A stretch of 64,000 nt of DNA from Prevotella sp. (GCA_017548275.1 JAFZAH010000011.1:1-64000); one strand, 5' to 3'; counted from the first letter of the stretch, positions 54,165-61,109 are shown. Made by a program: numbers and translations. The notes: generated from the letters alone by a model not told the origin.

Positions 54165-55988
54165 ATGGAATCGTTTAATCTGAAAGAACATCTCAACGAC
54201 ATTTACTCTGTCTTTCCCGAAGCCATGCATAAACCCGTCATCGGCATCACTGCCAACTTCTCGAAGGGTGACGCATGCCTTAGAGACAAATATTACGAAC
54301 AGGTGACGGCTGCGGGAGGCACACCTGTCATCATACCGCCCGTCAATGATAAGAGTGTGATTGTCAATACACTGGAACATCTCGACGGGTTGTTGCTCAC
54401 CGGCGGGGGCGACATCAACCCTCTTTGGACCGGCGAGGAACCGACGCCCCAACTCCATAGCATCAACGCCACACGCGACCTGCCCGAACTGCTCATCACA
54501 CGGTTGGCTTACAACCGGCAGATTCCCATCCTCGGCATATGCCGCGGTGTGCAGACCATGGCGGTGGCTCTCGACGGCAGCGTGGTGCAAGACATCGCAA
54601 CAGCCATGGTTGCCAACGATGACGACGACAAGAAGAAAAACAACAAGAAAGTCAAGGACGACACCACGATGCAACCGCTTATCAAGCACAGTCAGGACGG
54701 CGACCGCAACCTCTTCTCACACTCGGTCAACATCGAGAAAGGCTCTATGCTGCATGAGATTTACGGTGCAGAGCGCATCTTTGTCAACTCCTTCCATCAT
54801 CAGGCTGTGGCAAAACCCGGCCCGCACTTCCATGTCACCGCCACAGCGCCCGACGGGGTCATCGAGGCAATGGAGAGCAGCGAGTACAAGCCCATGATGG
54901 GTGTGCAGTGGCATCCCGAGTGGCTCGAGGAGGAAGGGCTGAAACTGTTCAAATGGCTCGTGCAGCAAGCCAATAATTTCTATGTGGCGAAACGTCTGCA
55001 TCAGCGAGTGCTCACGCTCGACACCCACTGCGACACACCCATGTTCTTCCATCAGGGCATACGTTTCGAACAACGCGACCCGAGGATTCTCGTCGATCTG
55101 CACAAGATGTCGGAAGGACGGCAAAACGCGGTTATCATGGCGGCATACCTGCCACAGCCCAAAATGGGCGAGGCATTTGCCTCGAAGGTGGCGTTCGATG
55201 TGAAAAGCCCCAAAGAATATGCCGACCTCATCTTCGACAAAATAGAGGATATTGTCAAAGACAACTACCGGTATATCAGTATCGCACGCACACCCGCCGA
55301 ACTCTATGACGACAAGCGCAAAGGACGCAAATCCATCATGCTCGCCATCGAAAATGGCATAGCGCTCAACCACGACATCGACAACATACAGCACTTCGCA
55401 CAGCGGGGTGTGGTCTATATCACCCTCTGCCATAACGGCGACAACGACATCTGCGACAGCGCGAAAGGCAGCGAGACCCACCACGGCGTGAGCAAATTTG
55501 GACAACAGGTCATCGAGGAGATGAACCGACAGGGCATCATGGTCGACCTGAGCCATGCCGCAGAGAGTAGTTTCTACGATGCCTTGGAGATGAGCAAGAC
55601 ACCCATCGTGTGCAGTCACTCCAACTGCAAAGCATTGTGTGACGTGCCGCGAAATCTCAGCGACGACCAGATGCGGAAACTCGCCCGGAAAGGCGGCGTG
55701 GCACATATCACGCTCTACGGAGGATTCCTGTGCAAACAAGGCGAGGCCACCATCCTCGACGCGCTCAAACACCTGGAACACGCCATCGGCATCATGGGCA
55801 TCGAACATGTTGGCCTGGGTACTGACTTCGACGGCGACGGTGGCGTGAGAGGCATCGCCGACTCGTCGGAACTCATCAATTTCACACTCCACCTGCTACG
55901 GCGCAAATACAGCGAGCGCGACATACAAAAAATATGGGGCGGCAACTGGCTCCGCGTCATGGCACAAGTGCAGAACATGAAAGAGTAG
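54165..55988 (+). CDS. Fusion of class I glutamine amidotransferase-like hydrolase (peptidase C26) and membrane-type dipeptidase (M19)
   Basis: 607 aa. Residues about 20-265 form a C26/PuuD-like domain: GGDINPLW, nucleophile Cys 126 in GICRGVQTM, His 250 in GVQWHPEW. Residues about 283-600 form an M19 dipeptidase: His 288 and Asp 290 in LDTHCDTP, the bridging Glu in AIENG, the His ligands in DLSHAAES and CSHSN, and GTDFDGDGG. No signal peptide is seen. The domains are joined directly, giving one cytoplasmic protein that could cleave gamma-glutamyl amides and dipeptides. Substrate unknown. Confidence 0.9.
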   Translation: MESFNLKEHLNDIYSVFPEAMHKPVIGITANFSKGDACLRDKYYEQVTAAGGTPVIIPPVNDKSVIVNTLEHLDGLLLTGGGDINPLWTGEEPTPQLHSINATRDLPELLITRLAYNRQIPILGICRGVQTMAVALDGSVVQDIATAMVANDDDDKKKNNKKVKDDTTMQPLIKHSQDGDRNLFSHSVNIEKGSMLHEIYGAERIFVNSFHHQAVAKPGPHFHVTATAPDGVIEAMESSEYKPMMGVQWHPEWLEEEGLKLFKWLVQQANNFYVAKRLHQRVLTLDTHCDTPMFFHQGIRFEQRDPRILVDLHKMSEGRQNAVIMAAYLPQPKMGEAFASKVAFDVKSPKEYADLIFDKIEDIVKDNYRYISIARTPAELYDDKRKGRKSIMLAIENGIALNHDIDNIQHFAQRGVVYITLCHNGDNDICDSAKGSETHHGVSKFGQQVIEEMNRQGIMVDLSHAAESSFYDALEMSKTPIVCSHSNCKALCDVPRNLSDDQMRKLARKGGVAHITLYGGFLCKQGEATILDALKHLEHAIGIMGIEHVGLGTDFDGDGGVRGIADSSELINFTLHLLRRKYSERDIQKIWGGNWLRVMAQVQNMKE

Positions 55989-56013
55989 GTTATTAGAGGT
56001 AAGAGATTACTCC

Positions 56014-56066
56014 ACCATTAGCGTAGTATTGTCTGAACTCCTGAACTACAGAACTCCTAAACTCCA
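56014..56066. repeat. 'ggagttcagg'-family repeat, inverted, before the M28 gene
   Basis: ACCATTAGCGTAGTATTGTC, then TGAACTCCTGAACTACAG and AACTCCTAAACTCC: the reverse complement of the 16898-16945 pattern. Confidence 0.7.
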
Positions 56067-56074
56067 AAATTAAA

Positions 56075-57094
56075 ATGAAATATTCAATCATTTCTTCCAT
56101 CATAGCGGTTACGGTCATCATCCTGTTCACCGCTGCCAGTTGTAAAAAAGGAAACAATCCGCAAGGTCAGCAAGACGACAACACGACCAACGTGGCTGCG
56201 ACCAACGTGCCGGCCTTCGATGCCGATTCCGCCTACGCGTTCTGCGCGGCACAATGTGACTTCGGACCGCGCACGATGAACAGCCAGGCACATGACGACT
56301 GCGCCAAATGGATTGTCAGCCAGTTCGAGAAATACGGCTGCACCGTGACTCAGCAGAAAGCGGTTTTGCGCGGATATGACGCCACACCCCTGCAAAGCAA
56401 CAACATCATCGCGTCGCTCGGGGCTGACAGACCCAATCATATCCTGCTCTGCGCACATTGGGACAGCCGTCCATGGGCCGACAACGACCCCGACAGCACC
56501 AACTGGCGCAAACCCGTCTTGGCTGCCAACGACGGTGCCTCGGGCGTGGCGGTACTGCTCGAAGTGGCACGCGTGCTGCAAAACGACACCACACTCAAGG
56601 TGGGCATCGATTTCGTCTGTTTCGATGCCGAGGACTGGGGCGTGCCACAATGGAGCGGACTGCCAGGGGAAGACTCATGGGCACTCGGTTCACAATACTG
56701 GGCGAAAAACTACCAGCGGCCTACATCACATCAAGTACTTTACGGCATACTACTCGACATGGTGGGCGGCGAGAACGCCACCTTCTATCAGGAGATTTTC
56801 TCCAAGCAGTTGGCACCCGCTATCGTGGATAAGGTTTGGGCGGCGGCTCGCGCAGCAGGTTACAGCAATTATTTCCCCATGCAGCAGGGCGGTGGCATCA
56901 CCGACGACCATATCCCGGTCAACAAACATGCCAACATTCCCACCATCGACATCATTCCTTACTATCCCAACGATGACGGCAGTTCGTTCGGTCCCACGTG
57001 GCACACCGTCAACGACGACATAAACCACATTGACCGAAACACGCTCAAAGCCGTAGGACAAACCATCCTCCAAGTGCTGTTCAGCGAGCAATAA
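56075..57094 (+). CDS. M28-family glutaminyl-peptide cyclotransferase-like lipoprotein
   Basis: 339 aa. Lipoprotein signal (ILFTAASC, Cys 23). The single-zinc M28 fold with LLCAHWDSRPWADND, NDGASGVAVLLEVARVL, FVCFDAEDWG and the C-terminal DIIPYYPNDDGSSFGPTWH / HTVNDDINHI matches bacterial type II (animal-like) glutaminyl cyclases rather than ordinary aminopeptidases. It would form N-terminal pyroglutamate on exported proteins, which suits signal-peptidase sites of the A-Q type seen on many secreted proteins here (e.g. QAQ/WAQ). It is 86 bp after the fusion gene. Confidence 0.85.
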   Translation: MKYSIISSIIAVTVIILFTAASCKKGNNPQGQQDDNTTNVAATNVPAFDADSAYAFCAAQCDFGPRTMNSQAHDDCAKWIVSQFEKYGCTVTQQKAVLRGYDATPLQSNNIIASLGADRPNHILLCAHWDSRPWADNDPDSTNWRKPVLAANDGASGVAVLLEVARVLQNDTTLKVGIDFVCFDAEDWGVPQWSGLPGEDSWALGSQYWAKNYQRPTSHQVLYGILLDMVGGENATFYQEIFSKQLAPAIVDKVWAAARAAGYSNYFPMQQGGGITDDHIPVNKHANIPTIDIIPYYPNDDGSSFGPTWHTVNDDINHIDRNTLKAVGQTILQVLFSEQ

Positions 57095-57116
57095 CCACTT
57101 CCCTCATATCACTTCT

Positions 57117-57167
57117 ACCGACGGTTCTCTCCGTGTGCTGCCACACCAGAAGAACCGCCGGTTTTTT
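57117..57167 (+). terminator. Intrinsic terminator after the glutaminyl-cyclase-like gene
   Basis: ACCGACGGTTCT and AGAACCGCCGGT pair around a second stem GTGTG/CACAC; a TTTTTT run follows. Confidence 0.85.
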
Positions 57168-57186
57168 ATGTAGATATTTAGGATCA

Positions 57187-57280
57187 GCGGCTAAATGTGG
57201 GTCAAAAAGCATAGATTTAGCTGATTCTAAAAATAGACAAGCGGCTAAATGTGGGTTAAAAAGCATAGATTTAGCTGATT
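57187..57280. repeat. Two 40-bp direct repeats (GCGGCTAAATGTGGGT...)
   Basis: Copies at 57187-57226 and 57241-57280 match except for one C/T change and are separated by 14 bp, giving a 54-bp period. Each has GCGGCTAAATGTGGG then AAAAAGCATAGATTTAGCTG. On the minus strand they would read as a repeated MLFxPHLAA peptide, but I see no supported gene. Confidence 0.8.
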
Positions 57281-57317
57281 TCCGCCATAGTCTTGCGTGT
57301 TTTTCTGGAGAAATGGG

Positions 57318-57325
57318 TATATTTG
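57318..57325 (+). promoter_or_regulatory. -7 box of the HhH/beta-barrel gene
   Basis: TATATTTG fits TAnnTTTG, 24 nt before the ATG at 57350; the longer frame starts before it. Confidence 0.6.
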
Positions 57326-57349
57326 CATGAACTATTTAACAATCGGCCG

Positions 57350-59449
57350 ATGAAAAACCGCTTATTTCTACTGCTTGGCCTTATGGCATTCGGAGTGGTG
57401 CTGCCTGTCGGTGCGCAGACGGACGGAGAAATGCCGCCGGCATTGCCTCAAGAAACACAGGTGGAAACGCCTATGGAGGCGCAATCGGTGCATCCGTGGC
57501 AACCGCTGTTGGATGAGATGACCACACTCGATGACACCGAACAGACTGGTTGGGAGGAGATGTTTGATGTGTTATGCCAACTGGAGGAACACCCGCTCAA
57601 CATCAACAGTGCCAGCCGCGAGCAGTTGGAACAAATTCCCTTCCTCAACGCCCAACAAGTGGAGGACATCCAGGCCTATATCTATCAGTATGGCGCCATG
57701 AAGTCGCTGGGAGAACTGGCGATGATTGAGTCTGTCGATTATTATACCCGCCGGTTGCTTTCTTATTTCGTAGTAGCAGCAGAGCCGGAGCATAAAGAGA
57801 CTTTGCGGTGGAGCGACTTGCAAAAATACGGCCGTCATGAGGTGTTGCTGACGGCAAGGGTGCCGTTTTACGAACGCCGGGGCGACAAAGAGGGTTATCT
57901 GGGCGACCGCTATGCCCACACCCTGCGCTATCGTTTCCAATACCATGACCGGGTGAGCGCCGGACTGATAGCCGACCAAGAGGCGGGTGAACCTTTTTTC
58001 AATAAGCACAACCGTCTGGGTTATGACTTCTATTCTTTTTACATCAACGTGAAACGGCTGGGACCCGTCAAGCAGTTGACCGTAGGCCGTTACCGCATCG
58101 CCTCGGGTATGGGGTTGGTGCTCAACAACGACTTCGGCTATGGCAAACTCTCTGCCCTCAACTCGCTGGGAAACCATGGCGACCAAATCCGTCCGCATGC
58201 CTCACGCTTCGACCGCGACTATCTGCAGGGGGCTGCCGTCACCGTCGAGGCGTGCAAAGGACTGGACATCACGGCTTTCGTCTCCTACCGCGGTATCGAT
58301 GCCACACTGACCGATGACGGGCGCGGCGTGGCAACCATCCTGCGCACCGGCTATCACCGCACGTTGACAGAGATGAACAAGAAAAACAATGTCAACGAAC
58401 TGTTGACAGGAGGCATGGTCAACTACCGTCTGGGCGGTTGGAACATCGGCGCCACAGCCACCTACGACGCATTCGACCGGCCGTTGCTGCCCGACCGAAG
58501 CGTCGCCTACCGGAAAAACGCGCCCGAGGGCAAGTCGTTCTTCAACATAGGTGCGCACTACGGATATACAGGCCACCGCATCATGTTCAGCGGCGAGACA
58601 GCCACGGGTGACAACGGCGGCATTGCCACCGTCAACGCCATCACTTACCAGCCGTCATGGGCACTGTCGCTCATGGCATTGCAGCGTTATTATGCGCCCC
58701 GCTACCATTCGCTTCACGCCAACAGTTACAGCGACGGCAGCAACGTGCAAAACGAGAACGGCGTCATGGCGGGCGTGAAGTGGCAACCTGCCCGGCAGTG
58801 GCAGTTGCTGGCATATACCGACTACGTCTATTTTCCCGAACCCACCTATCAGGTGTCACGGCACTCGTCGCACGCATGGGATAACCTGTTTCAGGCGGCA
58901 TATCACGGCAGTCGTTTCAGCGCTTCCGCCCGTTATCGCATCCGTTATCGGCAGCGCGATTTCTCCGAATACAACGCCGCAACGAAACAAGACGAGGTAA
59001 AGGGGTTGACCAACCAGACGGTGCACCGTTGGCGCCTGACCGCCGGATATGGCACCACGACATGGAAAAGCACGACACAGGCCGACATGACCCTGTCGCA
59101 ATTTCATGGCAACCGCTTCGGCTGGATGGTCAACGAGACGGTCAGTGCCACGCCATGCCGTTGGTTGCACCTCGACGCGTCGGCAGGGTATTTCCGCACC
59201 GACGATTATGAGAGCCGCATCTACACTTATGACACGGGTATGCTCTACCAATACACGTTCTCGTCATTCGACGGAGAGGGTATCCGTTACAGCGTGATGG
59301 CACGTGCCGACATCAGCACCCGCTTGCTCTTCATCGCCCGTCTGCAGACCGTCAATTATTTCGACCGCAGCACCATCGGCTCAGGTCTGCAAACCATCAA
59401 CCGCTCCTCACGCACCGACCTGCAACTGCAATTAAGGTGGAAATTTTAG
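57350..59449 (+). CDS. Outer-membrane beta-barrel protein with helix-hairpin-helix domain
   Basis: 699 aa from the ATG at 57350, which opens a signal peptide (MKNRLFLLLGLMAFGVVLPVGAQ). A ComEA-like helix-hairpin-helix region (about 75-140; HPLNINSASREQLEQIPFLN, GELAMIESVDYYTRR) is followed by an antiparallel beta-barrel (YRFQYHDRVSAGLIADQEAG ... LQLQLRWKF, ending in a terminal aromatic). The combination is known as a hypothetical Bacteroidetes family. HhH domains usually bind DNA, so a DNA-related role at the outer membrane is possible, but this is inference. Confidence 0.85.
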   Translation: MKNRLFLLLGLMAFGVVLPVGAQTDGEMPPALPQETQVETPMEAQSVHPWQPLLDEMTTLDDTEQTGWEEMFDVLCQLEEHPLNINSASREQLEQIPFLNAQQVEDIQAYIYQYGAMKSLGELAMIESVDYYTRRLLSYFVVAAEPEHKETLRWSDLQKYGRHEVLLTARVPFYERRGDKEGYLGDRYAHTLRYRFQYHDRVSAGLIADQEAGEPFFNKHNRLGYDFYSFYINVKRLGPVKQLTVGRYRIASGMGLVLNNDFGYGKLSALNSLGNHGDQIRPHASRFDRDYLQGAAVTVEACKGLDITAFVSYRGIDATLTDDGRGVATILRTGYHRTLTEMNKKNNVNELLTGGMVNYRLGGWNIGATATYDAFDRPLLPDRSVAYRKNAPEGKSFFNIGAHYGYTGHRIMFSGETATGDNGGIATVNAITYQPSWALSLMALQRYYAPRYHSLHANSYSDGSNVQNENGVMAGVKWQPARQWQLLAYTDYVYFPEPTYQVSRHSSHAWDNLFQAAYHGSRFSASARYRIRYRQRDFSEYNAATKQDEVKGLTNQTVHRWRLTAGYGTTTWKSTTQADMTLSQFHGNRFGWMVNETVSATPCRWLHLDASAGYFRTDDYESRIYTYDTGMLYQYTFSSFDGEGIRYSVMARADISTRLLFIARLQTVNYFDRSTIGSGLQTINRSSRTDLQLQLRWKF

Positions 59450-59522
59450 GGATGAATTTTAGGAAATATTGCATAAAAACGAAAAAAATATCCATCTACG
59501 CAAAAAGATTTCGTTCTTATAT

Positions 59523-59858
59523 CGTATCTTTGCACCCGGTTTAACAAAAATCCATCAAAACAATCAAGAATTCTATAACGGTATGATACTGTTTGTATTT
59601 ATATCGCAACTATGGAACAAGATGGGTTTCGCACAGGCAAATCTTAAACGCCTCCCGTCTTCACCATCGTTCATTCAGGGCGACCGACGCTTTGAACGGG
59701 ATTGTTATAAGCATACAATCAGCATACCAACAACAACCGGTATAGGATTCCCACGTCAAACAGAGCATAGTTATTTCTTCTGTGCATCATAGGATGCAAT
59801 AGACAAGCAAGAGATAAAGTGACAGTTGGAATATCCTGACCGGAAATTCCAACTTTTT
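59523..59858 (+). other. Promoter-to-terminator unit without a recognised gene (possible small RNA)
   Basis: TATCTTTG near 59525 fits the -7 box and is followed by GCACCCGG, the same sort of start as the tRNA array promoter at 61464. A hairpin AGTTGGAAT/ATTCCAACT with TTTTT ends the unit at 59824-59858. The ~300 nt between contain one 69-codon frame (59584-59793, MILFVFISQLWNKMGFAQ...) that I do not recognise. A structured RNA, or a short peptide gene, would both fit. Region 59859-59966 is the leader of the next gene. Confidence 0.45.
59824..59858 (+). terminator. Intrinsic terminator of the orphan unit
   Basis: AGTTGGAAT (59824-59832) and ATTCCAACT (59846-59854) form a 9-bp stem with a TTTTT run. 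Confidence 0.75.
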
Positions 59859-59966
59859 CGTTTAGCCAAATGAGCAGAGTGATGCTTGCATCGACTCTTT
59901 CATGGCGAGAAAAAGTCGAATGTAATTCAACTTTTTATTTTTCAAGTTTTTAATGAAGAAACAACC

Positions 59967-60380
59967 ATGCCTGCGAATAAGAATGCCTTAATCAGGTACA
60001 AGACTATAGACAGATGTCTGAGAAACAGATATAGGAGGTGGACCCTCGACGACCTCGTGGATGCGTGCTGCGACGCGCTCTACGACATGGAGGGCATCAC
60101 CAAGGGCGTATGCGCCAGGACCGTACAGATGGACATCCAGATGATGAGGTCCGACAAATTGGGTTACAATGCCCCTATTGTGGTGTATGACAAAATCTAC
60201 TACACATACGCCGACCCCGACTACTCCATCACGGAGATGCCTTTGTCGATGGATGACTGCAAACTCATCAAGGAGGCCATCACCCTGCTCGGCGACATGG
60301 ACAACCCCGATGCCGCCAGGGCAAAGACCATCCTTGCAAAAGTAAAAAACAGGCTGACATCCATCCTGAATTTCGTATAA
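59967..60380 (+). CDS. HTH protein resembling the N-terminus of WYL-domain regulators
   Basis: 137 aa from the ATG at 59967 (MPANKNALIRYKTIDRCLRN). The sequence NRYRRWTLDDLVDACCDAL and KGVCARTVQMDIQMMRSDKLGYNAPI matches the winged-HTH start of Bacteroidetes WYL regulators, but the protein stops where their linker begins (AITLLGDMDNPDAARAKTIL), with no WYL domain. Every one of its 10 arginines is AGA or AGG, whereas neighbours favour CGC/CGT, which suggests foreign origin. A terminator follows. It lies directly beside the tRNA array, in opposite orientation. It may be a truncated regulator or a distinct short family. Confidence 0.75.
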   Translation: MPANKNALIRYKTIDRCLRNRYRRWTLDDLVDACCDALYDMEGITKGVCARTVQMDIQMMRSDKLGYNAPIVVYDKIYYTYADPDYSITEMPLSMDDCKLIKEAITLLGDMDNPDAARAKTILAKVKNRLTSILNFV

Positions 60381-60415
60381 AAGGCTTCCTTTTTAACTTG
60401 AAAGGAAGCCTTTTT
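60379..60415. terminator. Bidirectional terminator between the HTH gene and the tRNA array
   Basis: AAAGGCTTCCTTT and AAAGGAAGCCTTT form a strong stem around TTAACTTG; the plus strand continues TTTTTG and the minus strand TTTTATAC. It overlaps the HTH stop codon and lies 1 nt from the last tRNA. Confidence 0.85.
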
Positions 60416-60416
60416 G

Positions 60417-60489
60417 TCTGGATAGCGAGACTCGAACTCACTCCTCAAACTCCCAAAGTTCGAATGCTACCATTAAACACCATATCCAG
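60417..60489 (-). tRNA. tRNA-Pro-like (anticodon TGG), divergent
   Basis: Acceptor CTGGATA/TATCCAG with discriminator A; D arm with GTG/CAT; anticodon stem CGAAC/GTTTG with loop TTTGGGA (anticodon TGG); T arm GTGAG/CTCGC with loop TTCGAGT. The D arm (ATGGTGT...AATGGTAGCA) looks like the tRNA-Gln at 15364, not like standard tRNA-Pro, so function and charging are uncertain. Confidence 0.75.
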
Positions 60490-60501
60490 AAGTTGTATTT
60501 G

Positions 60502-60574
60502 TGGCCCGTGAGAGTTTTGGACTCCCGATAGCGACAATCAGAACGTCATGTTCTAATCCTGCTGCTATCGAGCC
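60502..60574 (-). pseudogene. Degenerate tRNA-like element (formal anticodon TGA)
   Basis: The minus strand aligns with the neighbouring tRNA-Arg: acceptor GGCTCG/CGGGCC (7th pair A-A), T stem GGGAG/CTCTC. But the T loop reads TCCAAAA instead of TTCGAAT, the anticodon loop CATGACG has no T before the anticodon, and there is no normal D stem. A long hairpin (GATAGC...GCTATC plus ATTAGAAC/GTTCTGAT) dominates. It is either a decayed tRNA or a tRNA-like RNA. Confidence 0.6.
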
Positions 60575-60579
60575 GAGAG

Positions 60580-60652
60580 TGCTCCAAGTTGGATTCGAAC
60601 CAACGACCCGTTCATTAAAAGTGAACTGCTCTGCCAACTGAGCCATTGGAGC
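60580..60652 (-). tRNA. tRNA-Lys (anticodon TTT)
   Basis: Acceptor GCTCCAA/TTGGAGC with discriminator A, D stem GCTC/GAGC, anticodon stem GTTCA/TGAAC with loop CTTTTAA (anticodon TTT), T arm GTTGG/CCAAC with TTCGAAT. A regular cloverleaf. Confidence 0.93.
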
Positions 60653-60658
60653 ATTTTG

Positions 60659-60732
60659 TAGTCGGTACGAGCATCGAACTCGTATGGGCAGATTGAAAAT
60701 CTGCAATCCTAATCCATTTAGATGAACCGACC
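60659..60732 (-). tRNA. tRNA-Glu (anticodon TTC)
   Basis: Acceptor GGTCGGT/ACCGACT (G-T at the first pair), D stem ATCT/GGAT, anticodon stem GCAGA/TCTGC with loop TTTTCAA (anticodon TTC), T arm CGAG/CTCG with TTCGATG. Its 5' end abuts the first unit of the 71-bp repeat. Confidence 0.85.
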
Positions 60733-60938
60733 GAGCAGCGAGAGCCATCATGCTTGCACGAATGGCCGAGTCGCGAGGGAGGAAGACCACAAGTCAACCG
60801 ACCGAGCAGCGAGAGCCATCATGTTTGCATAAATGGCCGAGTCGCGAGGGAGGAAGACCACAAGTCAACCGACCGAGTAGCGAGAGCCATCATGTTTGCA
60901 TGAATGGCCGAGTCGCGAGGGAGGAAGGCCATAGGCCA
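60726..60938. repeat. Three tandem copies of a 71-bp repeat inside the tRNA array
   Basis: Units begin at 60726, 60797 and 60868 (a fourth partial start at 60939), each with ACCGACCGAGCAGCGAGAGC, CATCATGTTTGCATAAATGG-type hairpin (GCCAT/ATGGC) and CCGAGTCGCGAGGGAGGAAG. Period 71 bp is close to a tRNA length. The first unit overlaps the 5' end of tRNA-Glu. It has no CRISPR spacers, and the plus-strand frame through it looks fortuitous. Confidence 0.9.
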
Positions 60939-60952
60939 ACCGACCATTTAAG

Positions 60953-61025
60953 GGAGTTTGACAGGTTTCGAACCTGCGTAAACAAGTGCCACAAACTTGC
61001 GCCTAACCACTCGGCCACAAACTCC
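60953..61025 (-). tRNA. tRNA-His (anticodon GTG)
   Basis: Encoded G-1 pairs with discriminator C73, the tRNA-His hallmark; acceptor GAGTTTG/CAAACTC, D stem GCC/GGC, anticodon stem CAAGT/ACTTG with loop TTGTGGC (anticodon GTG), T loop TTCGAAA. Confidence 0.9.
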
Positions 61026-61031
61026 GTGTAG

Positions 61032-61103
61032 TTGCTCCAGATGGATTTGAACCACCTCTAACAGATTTAAAATCTGCTGTGCTGACCATTACGCCATGGG
61101 GCA
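61032..61103 (-). tRNA. tRNA with anticodon TTA (putative ochre-reading, Gln-like)
   Basis: Acceptor TGCCCCA/TGGAGCA (one C-A mismatch), discriminator A; D arm ATGGCGTAATGGTCAGCAC; anticodon stem GCAGA/TCTGT closing the 7-nt loop TTTTAAA, so the anticodon is TTA, which reads UAA; T stem GGTGG/CCATC with loop TTCAAAT. The D arm and anticodon stem align closely with the tRNA-Gln at 15364 (ATGGTGTAATGGTAGCAC, ACAGG/TCTGT). Whether it is charged or active is unknown. Confidence 0.75.
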
Positions 61104-61109
61104 TTGTCG

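Noticed and set aside
57081-57266. Minus-strand 61-codon frame with repeated MLFxPHLAA
   Set aside because: It overlaps a strong plus-strand terminator and arises from the two 40-bp repeats; no promoter or second conserved feature supports it.
60726-60938. CRISPR array
   Set aside because: The units are directly contiguous 71-bp copies with no unique spacers, and there are no cas genes.
60750-61031. Plus-strand 93-codon frame through the 71-bp repeats
   Set aside because: It runs across the tandem repeats and into the antisense of a tRNA; composition is dominated by repeat translation, and no promoter or RBS is evident.
61032-61103. Reading the TTTTAAA-loop tRNA as tRNA-Leu (TAA)
   Set aside because: A TAA anticodon would need the stem shifted by one base, which breaks the 5-bp stem GCAGA/TCTGT; the tRNA also lacks the long variable arm of tRNA-Leu.
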